Source: Nostoc sp. JL33 (lineage in GTDB: Bacteria > Cyanobacteriota > Cyanobacteriia > Cyanobacteriales > Nostocaceae). Taken from it: a stretch of 50,291 nucleotides of DNA. A model generated the notes under the pieces. That model was not told the origin of the DNA. It searched no databases and saw nothing but the letters and a program-made list of their open reading frames with translations. Of this stretch, positions 16,826-25,153 are shown one piece after another. The position numbers and the translations under genes are program-made. The DNA lies in the NCBI RefSeq assembly GCF_017114985.1, contig NZ_JABXKP010000093.1:1-50291 (forward strand), given 5' to 3'. Each line of letters opens with the position of its first letter. Position 1 is the first letter of the stretch.

Positions 16826-18040
16826 ATGTATGATTTTGCAATTATCGGTGGGGGAATAGTTGGACTCTCTACAGCGTTAGCTTTAGGAAAACGCTATCCC
16901 AATGCGCGTATTTTAGTACTCGAAAAAGAGAGCCAATGGGCATTTCACCAAACAGGCAATAATAGCGGGGTGATTCATTCTGGTATTTACTACAAACCAG
17001 GGAGTTTCAAAGCTAAATTTTGTCGTGATGGTTCTCGCTCTATGGTAGAGTTTTGTCAAGAGCATGGAATTGAGCATGAAGTTTGTGGTAAAGTAATTGT
17101 TGCAACTGAAGAACAAGAGCTACCACGCTTAGAAAATCTCTACAAACGCGGCTTAGATAATGGTATAGAAGTCCAGAGAATCAGCCCCGAAGAAGTCAAG
17201 GAAATTGAACCTCACGTAAAATGTGTAGGTGGACTTCGGGTATTATCAACTGGTATTGTCAATTACAAGCAAGTTTGTTTGAAATACGCCCAGCTAATTC
17301 AACAGCAGGGTGGAGAGTTACACCTGAATACAAAAGTTCTGAAAATCTCCCCAAGTGGTAAAAATCAGGTACTGGAAACAAACAACGGTAGCTTTGAAAC
17401 AGGCTTTGTAATTAATTGTACTGGGTTGCATAGCGATCGCACCGCCAAATTAGGTGGAGTTGAACCCCAAGCAAAAATTGTCCCATTCCGGGGAGAATAT
17501 TACGAACTCACAAAAGAAAAACGCTATCTAGTCAAGACACTAATTTACCCAGTTCCCAATCCAGATTTTCCCTTCCTGGGTGTTCACTTTACCCGGATGA
17601 TTGATGGTAGCGTCCATGCAGGGCCAAACGCGGTTCTGTCGCTCAAACGCGAAGGTTACAAAAAAACCGACTTTGACTTGCGCGATTTTCTTGAAGTCAT
17701 CACCTATCCCGGTTTCTGGAAATTAGCAGCCAAACACGCTGATGAAGGCATCCAAGAAATCATTCGTTCCTTTAGTAAAGCAGCCTTTACCAGAAGTTTG
17801 CAAAAACTAATTCCCGAAGTCCAAGCAGAAGACTTAGTTCCCACCCATGCAGGAGTCCGCGCTCAAGCCTTAATGAACGATGGCAAGCTTGTAGACGACT
17901 TTTTGATTGTTTCCGGTCAAAACTCCATTCATGTTTGCAATGCTCCTTCTCCTGCTGCCACATCCTCTCTAGAAATTGGCAAAGCCCTAGTCACTCAAAT
18001 TCCCCAACTCTCGCATCTAGATAGTGTAGTAACTGCATAG
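16826..18040 (+). CDS. lhgO: L-2-hydroxyglutarate oxidase-like FAD enzyme
   Basis: A 404-residue FAD oxidoreductase of the DAO fold. The N-terminal dinucleotide motif is IIGGGIVGLSTALALGKR. NNSGVIHSGIYYKPGS matches the LhgO flavin/substrate loop, and VPTHAGVRAQALMNDGKLVDDF is the C-terminal signature. LhgO oxidises L-2-hydroxyglutarate to 2-oxoglutarate. In this glycan island the real substrate may be another 2-hydroxy acid or sugar acid; that is inference from position. The start ATG 16826 follows an AT-rich leader with only a weak ribosome site. Same strand as rfbF, 101 nt downstream. Confidence 0.85.
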   Translation: MYDFAIIGGGIVGLSTALALGKRYPNARILVLEKESQWAFHQTGNNSGVIHSGIYYKPGSFKAKFCRDGSRSMVEFCQEHGIEHEVCGKVIVATEEQELPRLENLYKRGLDNGIEVQRISPEEVKEIEPHVKCVGGLRVLSTGIVNYKQVCLKYAQLIQQQGGELHLNTKVLKISPSGKNQVLETNNGSFETGFVINCTGLHSDRTAKLGGVEPQAKIVPFRGEYYELTKEKRYLVKTLIYPVPNPDFPFLGVHFTRMIDGSVHAGPNAVLSLKREGYKKTDFDLRDFLEVITYPGFWKLAAKHADEGIQEIIRSFSKAAFTRSLQKLIPEVQAEDLVPTHAGVRAQALMNDGKLVDDFLIVSGQNSIHVCNAPSPAATSSLEIGKALVTQIPQLSHLDSVVTA

Positions 18041-18622
18041 ATAACATAGTTATTACTTCCGGGCTGCTGAATAAAAGGATGAATCTTGTATAGTGGGCAT
18101 CTTTTCCAGCCTGGAAATACAAGGGACGGGTAAGATACCCATCCCACAAGAATAAAAGTGTAGTGCATCAATTAAGAACCGCTATAGAGTGCTGTTACCC
18201 AATGGGTAATATACACCCCCAACCCCTCCCCGCTTTTCGGGAGGGGAGACAAAGCACAGCTTTGGCTCTTTGGGGTTCTCCGGGTTTAATAAGTAATCAA
18301 GCGGACATAATATAAGTCGGCAAACTATGTAATGACTGTTAGCCGAGTTATATATAGCGCTTCTGGGTTGAGTCCAATGACCTAACCCCCAACCCCTTAC
18401 GCCAGGTGCTTCAAGTCGGCGGAGCCGCCCAACGCACTGGCTCCCCTATAAGGGAAGGGGAGCAAGATTCAAAGCCTCTCTCCTAAGAGGAGAGAGGAAT
18501 GGAAGTGAGGTCAAGTTATTGCATACAAACGAAAAAGCGCTTCCCTCTCGGATGCAACACATAGTAGGGCGAACATCTGTGCGCCCCTAATTTAACTCAT
18601 CAATACAAAGGCATTAACCACA
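18041..18622. other. 582-bp spacer made of dispersed repeats
   Basis: No gene. It contains palindromic pieces of the types CCCCTCCCCGCTTTTCGGGA near 18221, CCAGGTGCTTCAAGTCGGCG near 18403 and CTCTCTCCTAAGAGGAGAGA near 18475. It ends in GTAGGGCGAACATCTG-like sequence before the next gene. These are typical Nostoc dispersed repeats and separate two island genes without breaking direction. Confidence 0.55.
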
Positions 18623-19651
18623 ATGAAAATATTAGTAACTGGCACAGAAGGCTATCTTGGTTCATTATTACCTTCTCTATTAATTGAACGGGGACATGAA
18701 GTTATTGGTCTAGATACCGGTTTCTATAAAGTTGGTTGGCTGTACAACGCTAATGGGGTAACACCCAAAACCCTCAACAAAGATATCCGCAACATCACCC
18801 CTGATGATTTGGAAGGTATCGAAGCAATAGTTCACATGGCGGAACTCTCCAACGACCCCGCCGGACAATTGGCACCGAATATTACCTACGAAATTAATCA
18901 TGTAGGTTCAGTTCGTCTGGCTAGTCTGGCTAAGGCTATGGGTGTGCGTCGCTTCGTATATATGTCTTCGTGCAGTGTCTACGGTGTTGCTACCGCAGGT
19001 GATGTTACAGAACAATCCCCAATTAATCCCCAAACAGCCTACGCAGAATGCAAAACTCTGGTAGAACAAGATGTCAGACCACTCGCTGACGATGACTTCT
19101 CTCCCACCTTTATGCGGAATGCCACTGCCTTTGGTGCTTCTCCCAGGATGCGCTTTGATATTGTTTTAAACAACTTAGCAGGGTTGGCATGGACTAGTAA
19201 ACAAATCAAAATGACCAGTGACGGCACACCTTGGCGGCCATTAGTCCACGCACTGGATATTTGCAAAGCAATAGTTTGCACCTTAGAAGCACCACGGGAC
19301 ATTGTACATAACCAAATCTTCAACGTGGGAGATACAGCAAACAACTATCGTGTCAAAGAAATCGCTGAAATTATTGCTGATGTTTTCCCAGATTGTAAAT
19401 TGTCCTTTGGTGACAACGGCTCAGATAACCGCAGCTATCGCGTATCTTTTGAGAAAATCAACACAATCTTACCCGGATTTAAATGCGATTGGGATGCCCG
19501 ACTTGGTGCCCAGCAGCTATTTGATTTATTCAGCCAAATAGATATGGCTGAAGATACTTTCTTATTCAGGGGATTTACCCGATTAAAGCAGCTAGAGTAT
19601 CTCATTCGTACCGAGCAAATTGACAAAGATTTCTTCTGGAATAAAAAGTAG
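18623..19651 (+). CDS. NAD-dependent sugar epimerase/dehydratase (extended SDR)
   Basis: A 342-residue extended short-chain dehydrogenase acting on a nucleotide sugar. The NAD motif is TGTEGYLGS (6-14). The catalytic Ser lies in YMSSCSVYGVA and the Tyr-Lys pair in AYAECK. Family neighbours include UDP-glucose 4-epimerase and NDP-sugar dehydratases or reductases; which reaction is catalysed cannot be read from the motifs. It lies between the rfbF/lhgO pair and the C-methyltransferase, which favours a CDP-hexose intermediate. It lacks the RfbG N-terminal signature, so I do not call it the missing 4,6-dehydratase. Confidence 0.85.
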   Translation: MKILVTGTEGYLGSLLPSLLIERGHEVIGLDTGFYKVGWLYNANGVTPKTLNKDIRNITPDDLEGIEAIVHMAELSNDPAGQLAPNITYEINHVGSVRLASLAKAMGVRRFVYMSSCSVYGVATAGDVTEQSPINPQTAYAECKTLVEQDVRPLADDDFSPTFMRNATAFGASPRMRFDIVLNNLAGLAWTSKQIKMTSDGTPWRPLVHALDICKAIVCTLEAPRDIVHNQIFNVGDTANNYRVKEIAEIIADVFPDCKLSFGDNGSDNRSYRVSFEKINTILPGFKCDWDARLGAQQLFDLFSQIDMAEDTFLFRGFTRLKQLEYLIRTEQIDKDFFWNKK

Positions 19652-19846
19652 CTATTGGGTATTAGTGTGTAAATAAATAAGTAGCTGGAGATAATTCGTA
19701 GTTTTTAAAGCAAAAATTACGAACTTATCAAATCAAAATTTGCACACTAATAGCAGTATGAAAACATCAAAGTTTCCGAAAACAATAATATTGTATTCGG
19801 ACTTATTCCATCCATCAAATGATTTGTAATCAGTGAGTTGAATTTT

Positions 19847-21115
19847 ATGCCGATAGCAAAATGTCGTTTCAGTGGTCAACCTCTGCGCCAAACCTTTATT
19901 GATCTAGGAATGTCACCTTTAGCGAATGCTTATCTGGCACCAGAACAGCTAAATAATGCCGAAAAATTTTATCCTCTCCATGCTTATGTCTCAGAAGACA
20001 CTCTCTTAGTTCAATTAGAACAGTTTGAAACTCCAGATCACATTTTCAGCGACTATGCTTACTTTTCTTCCTACTCCGTAAGTTGGCTAAAACATGCTAA
20101 GGCTTACACCGATATGATCGTAGAAAAGTTTGGCTTTAATCATCATAATCAAGTTATTGAAATTGCCAGCAATGACGGCTACCTACTGCAATATTTTTTA
20201 GAAAAGGGAATCCCAGTTTTAGGAATAGAACCAGCCGCAAATATAGCCAAGGTTGCCCAAGGCAGAGGCATTCCTAGTATCAACAAGTTTTTTGGAGTTG
20301 AAACTGCCAAAGAACTAGTGATACAAGGAAAACTAGCAGACCTTTTGATAGGCAATAATGTTTTAGCTCATGTACCGGATTTAAACGATTTCATCGCTGG
20401 GATGAAACTCATCCTCAAACCCAATGGCATTTTGACGATGGAGTTTCCTCACATTTTACAACTCATTCAAGGAAATCAGTTTGATACGATTTATCATGAG
20501 CATTTTTCTTACTTCTCATTCCTGACTATCGAAAAAATTTTTGCAGCGCATAACTTACAACTTTTTGATGTAGAGGAATTACCAACTCATGGCGGTTCCC
20601 TAAGAATTTATGCCAAACATGATCACGCTGATAATCTTAGTATTAGCGACCGACTTAGGCATCTAAAAGCAAAAGAAATCGCTGCTGGGCTGCATAATAT
20701 AGAGACTTACATTACATTTGCCGAGAAAGTCAAAGAAACAAAGCACAAGCTATTAAATTTTCTATTGACGGCTAAAGCAGAAGGTAAATCAATCGCCGGT
20801 TATGGCGCACCGGCTAAAGGCAATACATTGCTCAATTACTGTGGGATTGGTAAAGATTTTATCGATTACACAGTAGATTGTAGTCCCTACAAGCAAGGCT
20901 TATTTTTACCTGGAACTCATATTCCCATCTTTGAACCAGATAAAATCCGCGAAACTAAACCAGATTATCTCCTAATTTTACCTTGGAATCTCAAGGAGGA
21001 AATTATGGAACAAATGGCATTAATTGGCGAGTGGGGTGGACAGTTTGTAGTGCCAATACCTGAAGTAAAAATTTATCCATCTCCTGTTCCGGATAGGCTT
21101 TTAATAGCGTCGTAA
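19847..21115 (+). CDS. NDP-hexose C-methyltransferase (TylCIII-like)
   Basis: A 422-residue SAM-dependent methyltransferase with the three-part build of sugar C-3 methyltransferases: an N-terminal small domain (1-70), a central SAM fold with VIEIASNDGYLLQYF, and the C-terminal Methyltransf_14 part (IAGYGAPAKGNTLLNY). HEHFSYFS holds the proposed catalytic His/Tyr region. The N-terminal domain normally binds zinc with CxxC...CxxC. Here it reads CRFSG and VSEDT, so only one of four cysteines remains. I prefer ATG 19847 (MPIAKCRFSG) to the TTG at 19838. It may add a methyl branch to the sugar made by rfbF and the SDR; the target is inferred. Confidence 0.88.
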   Translation: MPIAKCRFSGQPLRQTFIDLGMSPLANAYLAPEQLNNAEKFYPLHAYVSEDTLLVQLEQFETPDHIFSDYAYFSSYSVSWLKHAKAYTDMIVEKFGFNHHNQVIEIASNDGYLLQYFLEKGIPVLGIEPAANIAKVAQGRGIPSINKFFGVETAKELVIQGKLADLLIGNNVLAHVPDLNDFIAGMKLILKPNGILTMEFPHILQLIQGNQFDTIYHEHFSYFSFLTIEKIFAAHNLQLFDVEELPTHGGSLRIYAKHDHADNLSISDRLRHLKAKEIAAGLHNIETYITFAEKVKETKHKLLNFLLTAKAEGKSIAGYGAPAKGNTLLNYCGIGKDFIDYTVDCSPYKQGLFLPGTHIPIFEPDKIRETKPDYLLILPWNLKEEIMEQMALIGEWGGQFVVPIPEVKIYPSPVPDRLLIAS

Positions 21116-21137
21116 TTACTAAATAGAAGTAAAAAAA

Positions 21138-21206
21138 ACGCCTTTTATTACTAGTTATTTAAGTCTTTGAATAATAGACAATATTTAAATAGTAATTAAA
21201 AGGCGT
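21138..21206. terminator. Long-loop inverted repeat after the C-methyltransferase
   Basis: ACGCCTTTTATTACT (21138-21152) can pair with AGTAATTAAAAGGCGT (21191-21206), one base bulged, with a loop of about 38 nt. It could be a weak terminator or a dispersed repeat. The rest of the spacer to 21318 shows nothing clear. Confidence 0.35.
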
Positions 21207-21318
21207 ACTCTTATAAAGTTTTTGTCACCAAACACAAAAAATTAGACTAGAAAGCAGATCGTTAATTACTAAGCTGCTGTTTGTACTGATTCTTCTTGAC
21301 TACAGATTTAAACTTAAT

Positions 21319-22272
21319 ATGAATAAATTACTTACCATCGCCATTCCTACATTCAATCGTGCCCAGCTTCTAGATAAACAACTTACTTGGTTAGCTAAAG
21401 CTATTAAAGGCTTTGAGTCTGACTGCGAAATCTTTATTTCTGATAATTGTTCTACAGATAATACCCAAGAAGTAATTAAAAAGTGGCAGATAATTCTCAG
21501 TAATGTAAAATTTACATCAAACAAGAATAGCGAAAATATCGGTGTAATGGCTAATATTGCTTGTTGTTTAAAAGCTCCAACTAGTAAATATGTTTGGACA
21601 ATTGGTGATGATGATCCAATTCAAAACAGAACCCTAGATTATGTGTTAACAACACTCAAAAAACATTCAGATTTAGCGCTAATGTTTTTAAACTTCTCCG
21701 GTCGCCAAAAACGAACAGGTCAACTTGTTGTAGAACGTTGGTTAAATAGTGATAACGACGAGCTAAGAGTTGATGGTAAAGCTGTATTCCAAGGTTATCT
21801 GAAGGAAAATTTTGGTGGTGTACTTTTTATATCAGCAGCAATTTATCGGACAAATATAGTACAACAAGCTTTACAAAAGTGGCCATCTGCTACTACTAAT
21901 TGGGCGTCTCAAGCATATTGGACTGGGTTTTGCGCTGCTCATGGAAGTGTCATTGTCACTAAAGACATTTATTTAGAATGTACTATGGGTGCTAGTTTTT
22001 TGGATCTTGACCCAACATGGAACTTTAGAATGCGATATGCTTACATACCTGAAGTTTATATAAAACTACTAAAAGTAGGATATCCTCATAAATTTTGTCA
22101 GGAAATGATTTGGCAGAATTTCCAACAAAAAACTGACTTAAAAATCTTATTAGGTGCTTTCAAACGTTGGCCTTTGTTGACAATCAAGATATTTATTCCT
22201 TACCTACGTCTGTTAAGTATATCAGCTTGGGCAATTCTCTTTCCACCCAAACAACTAGAGACTAGCCTGTAA
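21319..22272 (+). CDS. Glycosyltransferase family 2, copy A
   Basis: A 317-residue GT-A glycosyltransferase. The N-terminus LLTIAIPTFNRAQLLDKQL and the donor-binding SDNCSTDNT are typical, and TIGDDDP carries the DxD-type metal site (DDD). It would add one sugar to the growing HEP unit on the cytoplasmic side. No strong membrane helix; the C-terminal 40 residues are hydrophobic (IFIPYLRLLSISAWAILF) and may sit on the membrane. The next gene is a close paralogue (over half the residues the same by eye), so the pair arose by tandem duplication. Confidence 0.9.
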   Translation: MNKLLTIAIPTFNRAQLLDKQLTWLAKAIKGFESDCEIFISDNCSTDNTQEVIKKWQIILSNVKFTSNKNSENIGVMANIACCLKAPTSKYVWTIGDDDPIQNRTLDYVLTTLKKHSDLALMFLNFSGRQKRTGQLVVERWLNSDNDELRVDGKAVFQGYLKENFGGVLFISAAIYRTNIVQQALQKWPSATTNWASQAYWTGFCAAHGSVIVTKDIYLECTMGASFLDLDPTWNFRMRYAYIPEVYIKLLKVGYPHKFCQEMIWQNFQQKTDLKILLGAFKRWPLLTIKIFIPYLRLLSISAWAILFPPKQLETSL

Positions 22273-22361
22273 TTTAGTGTGTTAATTGCCAAATTACTAT
22301 TAACACTACTTCTTGGCGATAACCACTCATATACCAATTTTATTAACTACTATTTCTTGCC

Positions 22362-23369
22362 ATGCATAAATTACTGACCATTGCTATACCGACTTATAAT
22401 CGTGCTGAGTTACTTGACAAACAGTTAGCATGGCTAGCTCAAGCTATTAAAGGTTTTGAAGATGATTGTGAAATTGTAGTTTCTGATAATTGTTCAACAG
22501 ATAATACTCAGGAGGTGATCCAAAAATGGCAAATAATACTTAACAGCATCACATTTAAGTCAAATAAAAACTTTAAGAATTTAGGCGTAGTCAAAAATAT
22601 TATGTATTGCCTAAATTCTACTACAACAAAATATGTTTGGACAATTGGTGATGATGACCCAATTCAAGATAGAGCCATTTCTTATGTGATTAACAAACTC
22701 AAGCAACATGAAAATTTATCATTATTGTTCCTCAACTTTTCTGGCCGTAACCAAATTACTGGTGAACCAGTTCATCCACCAACAATTGTTGGTAATCGCT
22801 GGTTTGATGTAGATAGTGAAGATGGTGATGGTGATGGTAAAGCTATATTTGAACGTTGTTTTTCAAAAAGTGTTGGCGCAGTCATTTTTCTGACTGCGAC
22901 AATCTACCGCACTGATTTAGTAAAACGCGCTCTACAAAATTGGCAAGATGCTGAGAATAACTGGATATCTTTAGCATATTTAGCCGGGTATTGTGCTGCT
23001 AATGGCAGTGTAATTGTCACTAAAGAAACTTATTTGGAATGTGTTGTTGGTGTGAGTTATTGGCAGAAAGAACCAAAATCTGCACTGTTAATGCAATATA
23101 AACACATCCCCGAAGTGATTTTGAAACTGGAAGAGAATGGATATTCTAAGCAGTTTTGTAGGCGGATGCTTTTGCAGAACTGCAAAGAAGTCAACTTGAA
23201 AGTTTTCTTAGGTGCTTTAAGAAGATGGCCTATGTCCGCCATCAAAATAATAGTTCCCTTTTTGGCTTTAGTTAGTTTATGTGCTTTTGATGTGATGGTT
23301 TCTCAAGAGTTAAGATTAGCAGAATCAATTGAAATATCTACTCAAGAAGTACAGACCTATAAGCGATAA
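22362..23369 (+). CDS. Glycosyltransferase family 2, copy B
   Basis: A 335-residue paralogue of the preceding gene. It shares LLTIAIPTYNRAELLDKQLA, SDNCSTDNTQEVIQKWQIIL, and YVWTIGDDDPIQ with the metal-binding DDD. It has an acidic insert near 160 (DSEDGDGDGKAIFE) not found in copy A, and its C-terminus again ends in a hydrophobic stretch (IIVPFLALVSLCAFDV). The two copies have probably split their donor or acceptor choice, but nothing in the sequence shows which sugar each uses. Spacing of 89 nt to copy A and 50 nt to the next gene supports co-transcription. Confidence 0.9.
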   Translation: MHKLLTIAIPTYNRAELLDKQLAWLAQAIKGFEDDCEIVVSDNCSTDNTQEVIQKWQIILNSITFKSNKNFKNLGVVKNIMYCLNSTTTKYVWTIGDDDPIQDRAISYVINKLKQHENLSLLFLNFSGRNQITGEPVHPPTIVGNRWFDVDSEDGDGDGKAIFERCFSKSVGAVIFLTATIYRTDLVKRALQNWQDAENNWISLAYLAGYCAANGSVIVTKETYLECVVGVSYWQKEPKSALLMQYKHIPEVILKLEENGYSKQFCRRMLLQNCKEVNLKVFLGALRRWPMSAIKIIVPFLALVSLCAFDVMVSQELRLAESIEISTQEVQTYKR

Positions 23370-23419
23370 ACTACTAAATTACTGATAAATATATATCCAA
23401 ATTAGAAGGTATTTACACC

Positions 23420-24271
23420 ATGTTTAACACGATTCAACGCAAAATTTCTACACTGTCTGCTGACTTTAAATATTACGTAGACCGTTGGCAGCATAGCAGA
23501 AATATGCCAGCATTAGAAAAAAGCGATCGCCACATTCTTAATGCTCTCAAAAAAGACGGTGTTTACGTCACAACACTGGCAGATTTAGGGTTAAACTCTA
23601 GCTCCGAACTCCTAAAAGCTGCTTACCATGAATTGTCTCAGATGGAAAATCCCAACAACGACCATCTAGATGAAAAGTTACCCCAAATTTCTACAGTTAC
23701 AGGTTTACCAGAATTTTATGCCTGGGGGATAGAAAAAAGACTGGTCAACATCATCGAAAATTATATTGGTCTTCCCATTGCTTTTCATGGTGTACATTTA
23801 CGCAAAGATTTAAAAAATAAACATCAGTTTGGGACGCTGCTATGGCATAGCGATGCAGAAGACCGTCGGATTATCAAAATCATTATTTACTTGAATGATG
23901 TAGAAGAAAAAACTGGGCCTTTTGAATACATTCCCCGCTCTTTAACTTCCTTATTTAGTTGGAATTATTTTCGACTTTACTACAAACTTTGGAAGTCAGG
24001 CTATACGGGTATCGACGATGAACAAGTAAAACCAGTCATCCCCAAATCAGCTTGGAAATCCTGCCCAGGCCCAGCAGGTACTGTCATTCTTGTAGATACG
24101 AAAAATACTTTGCATCACGGCACAGTCCGCACAGAAGACCGGTCAGCACTATTCTTGTGTTACACCACTAACCCTCCTGAAAGACCAGACCTCTGCACCC
24201 AATACTGGGATGATACTTATCCTAGAGCAGAGTTACGTTCTGCATTAGATGCAGTTAAAGTTTCAAGTTAA
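23420..24271 (+). CDS. Phytanoyl-CoA dioxygenase (PhyH) family oxygenase
   Basis: A 283-residue member of the Fe(II)/2-oxoglutarate oxygenase superfamily. The iron facial triad is visible as HSD in LLWHSDAEDRR and the distal His in LHHGTVRTEDRS. The Arg of RTEDRSALF would hold 2-oxoglutarate. GPFEYIPRSL is the usual PhyH turn. Members hydroxylate small molecules, and several sit in glycan or natural-product clusters. In this island it could oxidise a sugar or lipid-linked intermediate; that is inference. It follows the two GT2 copies on the same strand with 50 nt spacing, and the ATG start is preceded by AGAAGGT. Confidence 0.85.
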   Translation: MFNTIQRKISTLSADFKYYVDRWQHSRNMPALEKSDRHILNALKKDGVYVTTLADLGLNSSSELLKAAYHELSQMENPNNDHLDEKLPQISTVTGLPEFYAWGIEKRLVNIIENYIGLPIAFHGVHLRKDLKNKHQFGTLLWHSDAEDRRIIKIIIYLNDVEEKTGPFEYIPRSLTSLFSWNYFRLYYKLWKSGYTGIDDEQVKPVIPKSAWKSCPGPAGTVILVDTKNTLHHGTVRTEDRSALFLCYTTNPPERPDLCTQYWDDTYPRAELRSALDAVKVSS

Positions 24272-24294
24272 AAACGTTCTCGCCAGAAGAATAT

Positions 24295-24445
24295 CTAATT
24301 TAATTAACCGCAGAGGCGCAGAGAACACAGAGCAAGAGAAAAAAAGGGTTGCACTCTATGAAATTTGTAAGTTTAGGACTGACACAAAATATCTCTCAAA
24401 CTCTCATATCTCCGTGCCCTCTGCGGCTCTGTGGTTAGTTTAATT
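24295..24445. repeat. Dispersed inverted repeat (ACCGCAGAGGCGCAGAG family)
   Basis: The left arm AACCGCAGAGGCGCAGAG (24307 on) and the right arm CTCTGCGGCTCTGTGGTT (to about 24437) form a long imperfect hairpin between two island genes. Arms of the same family occur alone at about 6180-6210 and 37558-37592. An apparent 64-codon frame at 24249-24443 is only a read through this repeat. Confidence 0.7.
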
Positions 24446-24488
24446 TCCGGCGCAAACACTAAGCAAACATTCATCTCAAAGCACTTAA

Positions 24489-25046
24489 ATGATTTTCACC
24501 GAAACCGCACTCAAAGACGCATTTATTATTGATTTAGAAGAAAAACCAGACCACCGTGGTTTTTTTGCTCGGTCTTTCTGCGCTCAAGAATTTCAAGCAC
24601 ATGGCTTAAAGCCAATTGTTGCTCAATGTAACCTGTCTTTTAACTACAAAAAAGGCACTATCCGGGGAATGCACTATCAAATTCTGCCAGCAGCAGAAAC
24701 GAAATTAATTCGCTGTACTAAAGGCGCTATCTATGACGTAATTATTGATATGCGTCCTGAATCTCCCAGCTTTTTATCACACATAGGTGTAGAACTAACT
24801 CCAGAAAACCACCGCGCCTTGTATGTTCCAGAAATGTTTGCTCATGGCTATCAAGCACTCACAGATGAGACTGAAGTTGTATATCAAGTGGGTGAATTTT
24901 ATACGCCAGGGTATGAAAGAGGTTTACGCTATGACGACTCATTCTTTAATATTGATTGGCCTCTAGATGTGACTGAAATCTCTGAGAAAGATTTAAATTG
25001 GCCTTTGTTGAGAATGATGACTGTTGGCGGTACAGCTTCCAGATAA
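24489..25046 (+). CDS. rfbC: dTDP-4-dehydrorhamnose 3,5-epimerase family protein
   Basis: A 185-residue cupin-fold epimerase, standard length for RfbC. DHRGFFARSF, the catalytic His region RGMHYQ, KLIRCTKGAIYDVIIDMR and FAHGYQALTDETEVVYQV are all typical. Canonical RfbC epimerises C3 and C5 of dTDP-4-keto-6-deoxyglucose. Without rfbA, rfbB or rfbD nearby, and with rfbF at the head of the cluster, the substrate here may be a CDP-linked 4-keto sugar instead. It is in the same order relative to hepC-hepA as the epimerase of the Anabaena HEP island. Confidence 0.9.
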   Translation: MIFTETALKDAFIIDLEEKPDHRGFFARSFCAQEFQAHGLKPIVAQCNLSFNYKKGTIRGMHYQILPAAETKLIRCTKGAIYDVIIDMRPESPSFLSHIGVELTPENHRALYVPEMFAHGYQALTDETEVVYQVGEFYTPGYERGLRYDDSFFNIDWPLDVTEISEKDLNWPLLRMMTVGGTASR

Positions 25047-25153
25047 ATATAGGCTCTTTCTCTGCGCGATGCCAGTTGCTAGAACGCTCTTAACCCGCGC
25101 AACACACTGGCTCCTCTATGTGAGAGTAAAATAATTAATTTAGGTAGGAAAAA

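Noticed and set aside
18623..19651. Calling the SDR the missing CDP-glucose 4,6-dehydratase RfbG
   Set aside because: The RfbG N-terminal signature GHTGFKGSWL is absent; the general SDR call is safer.
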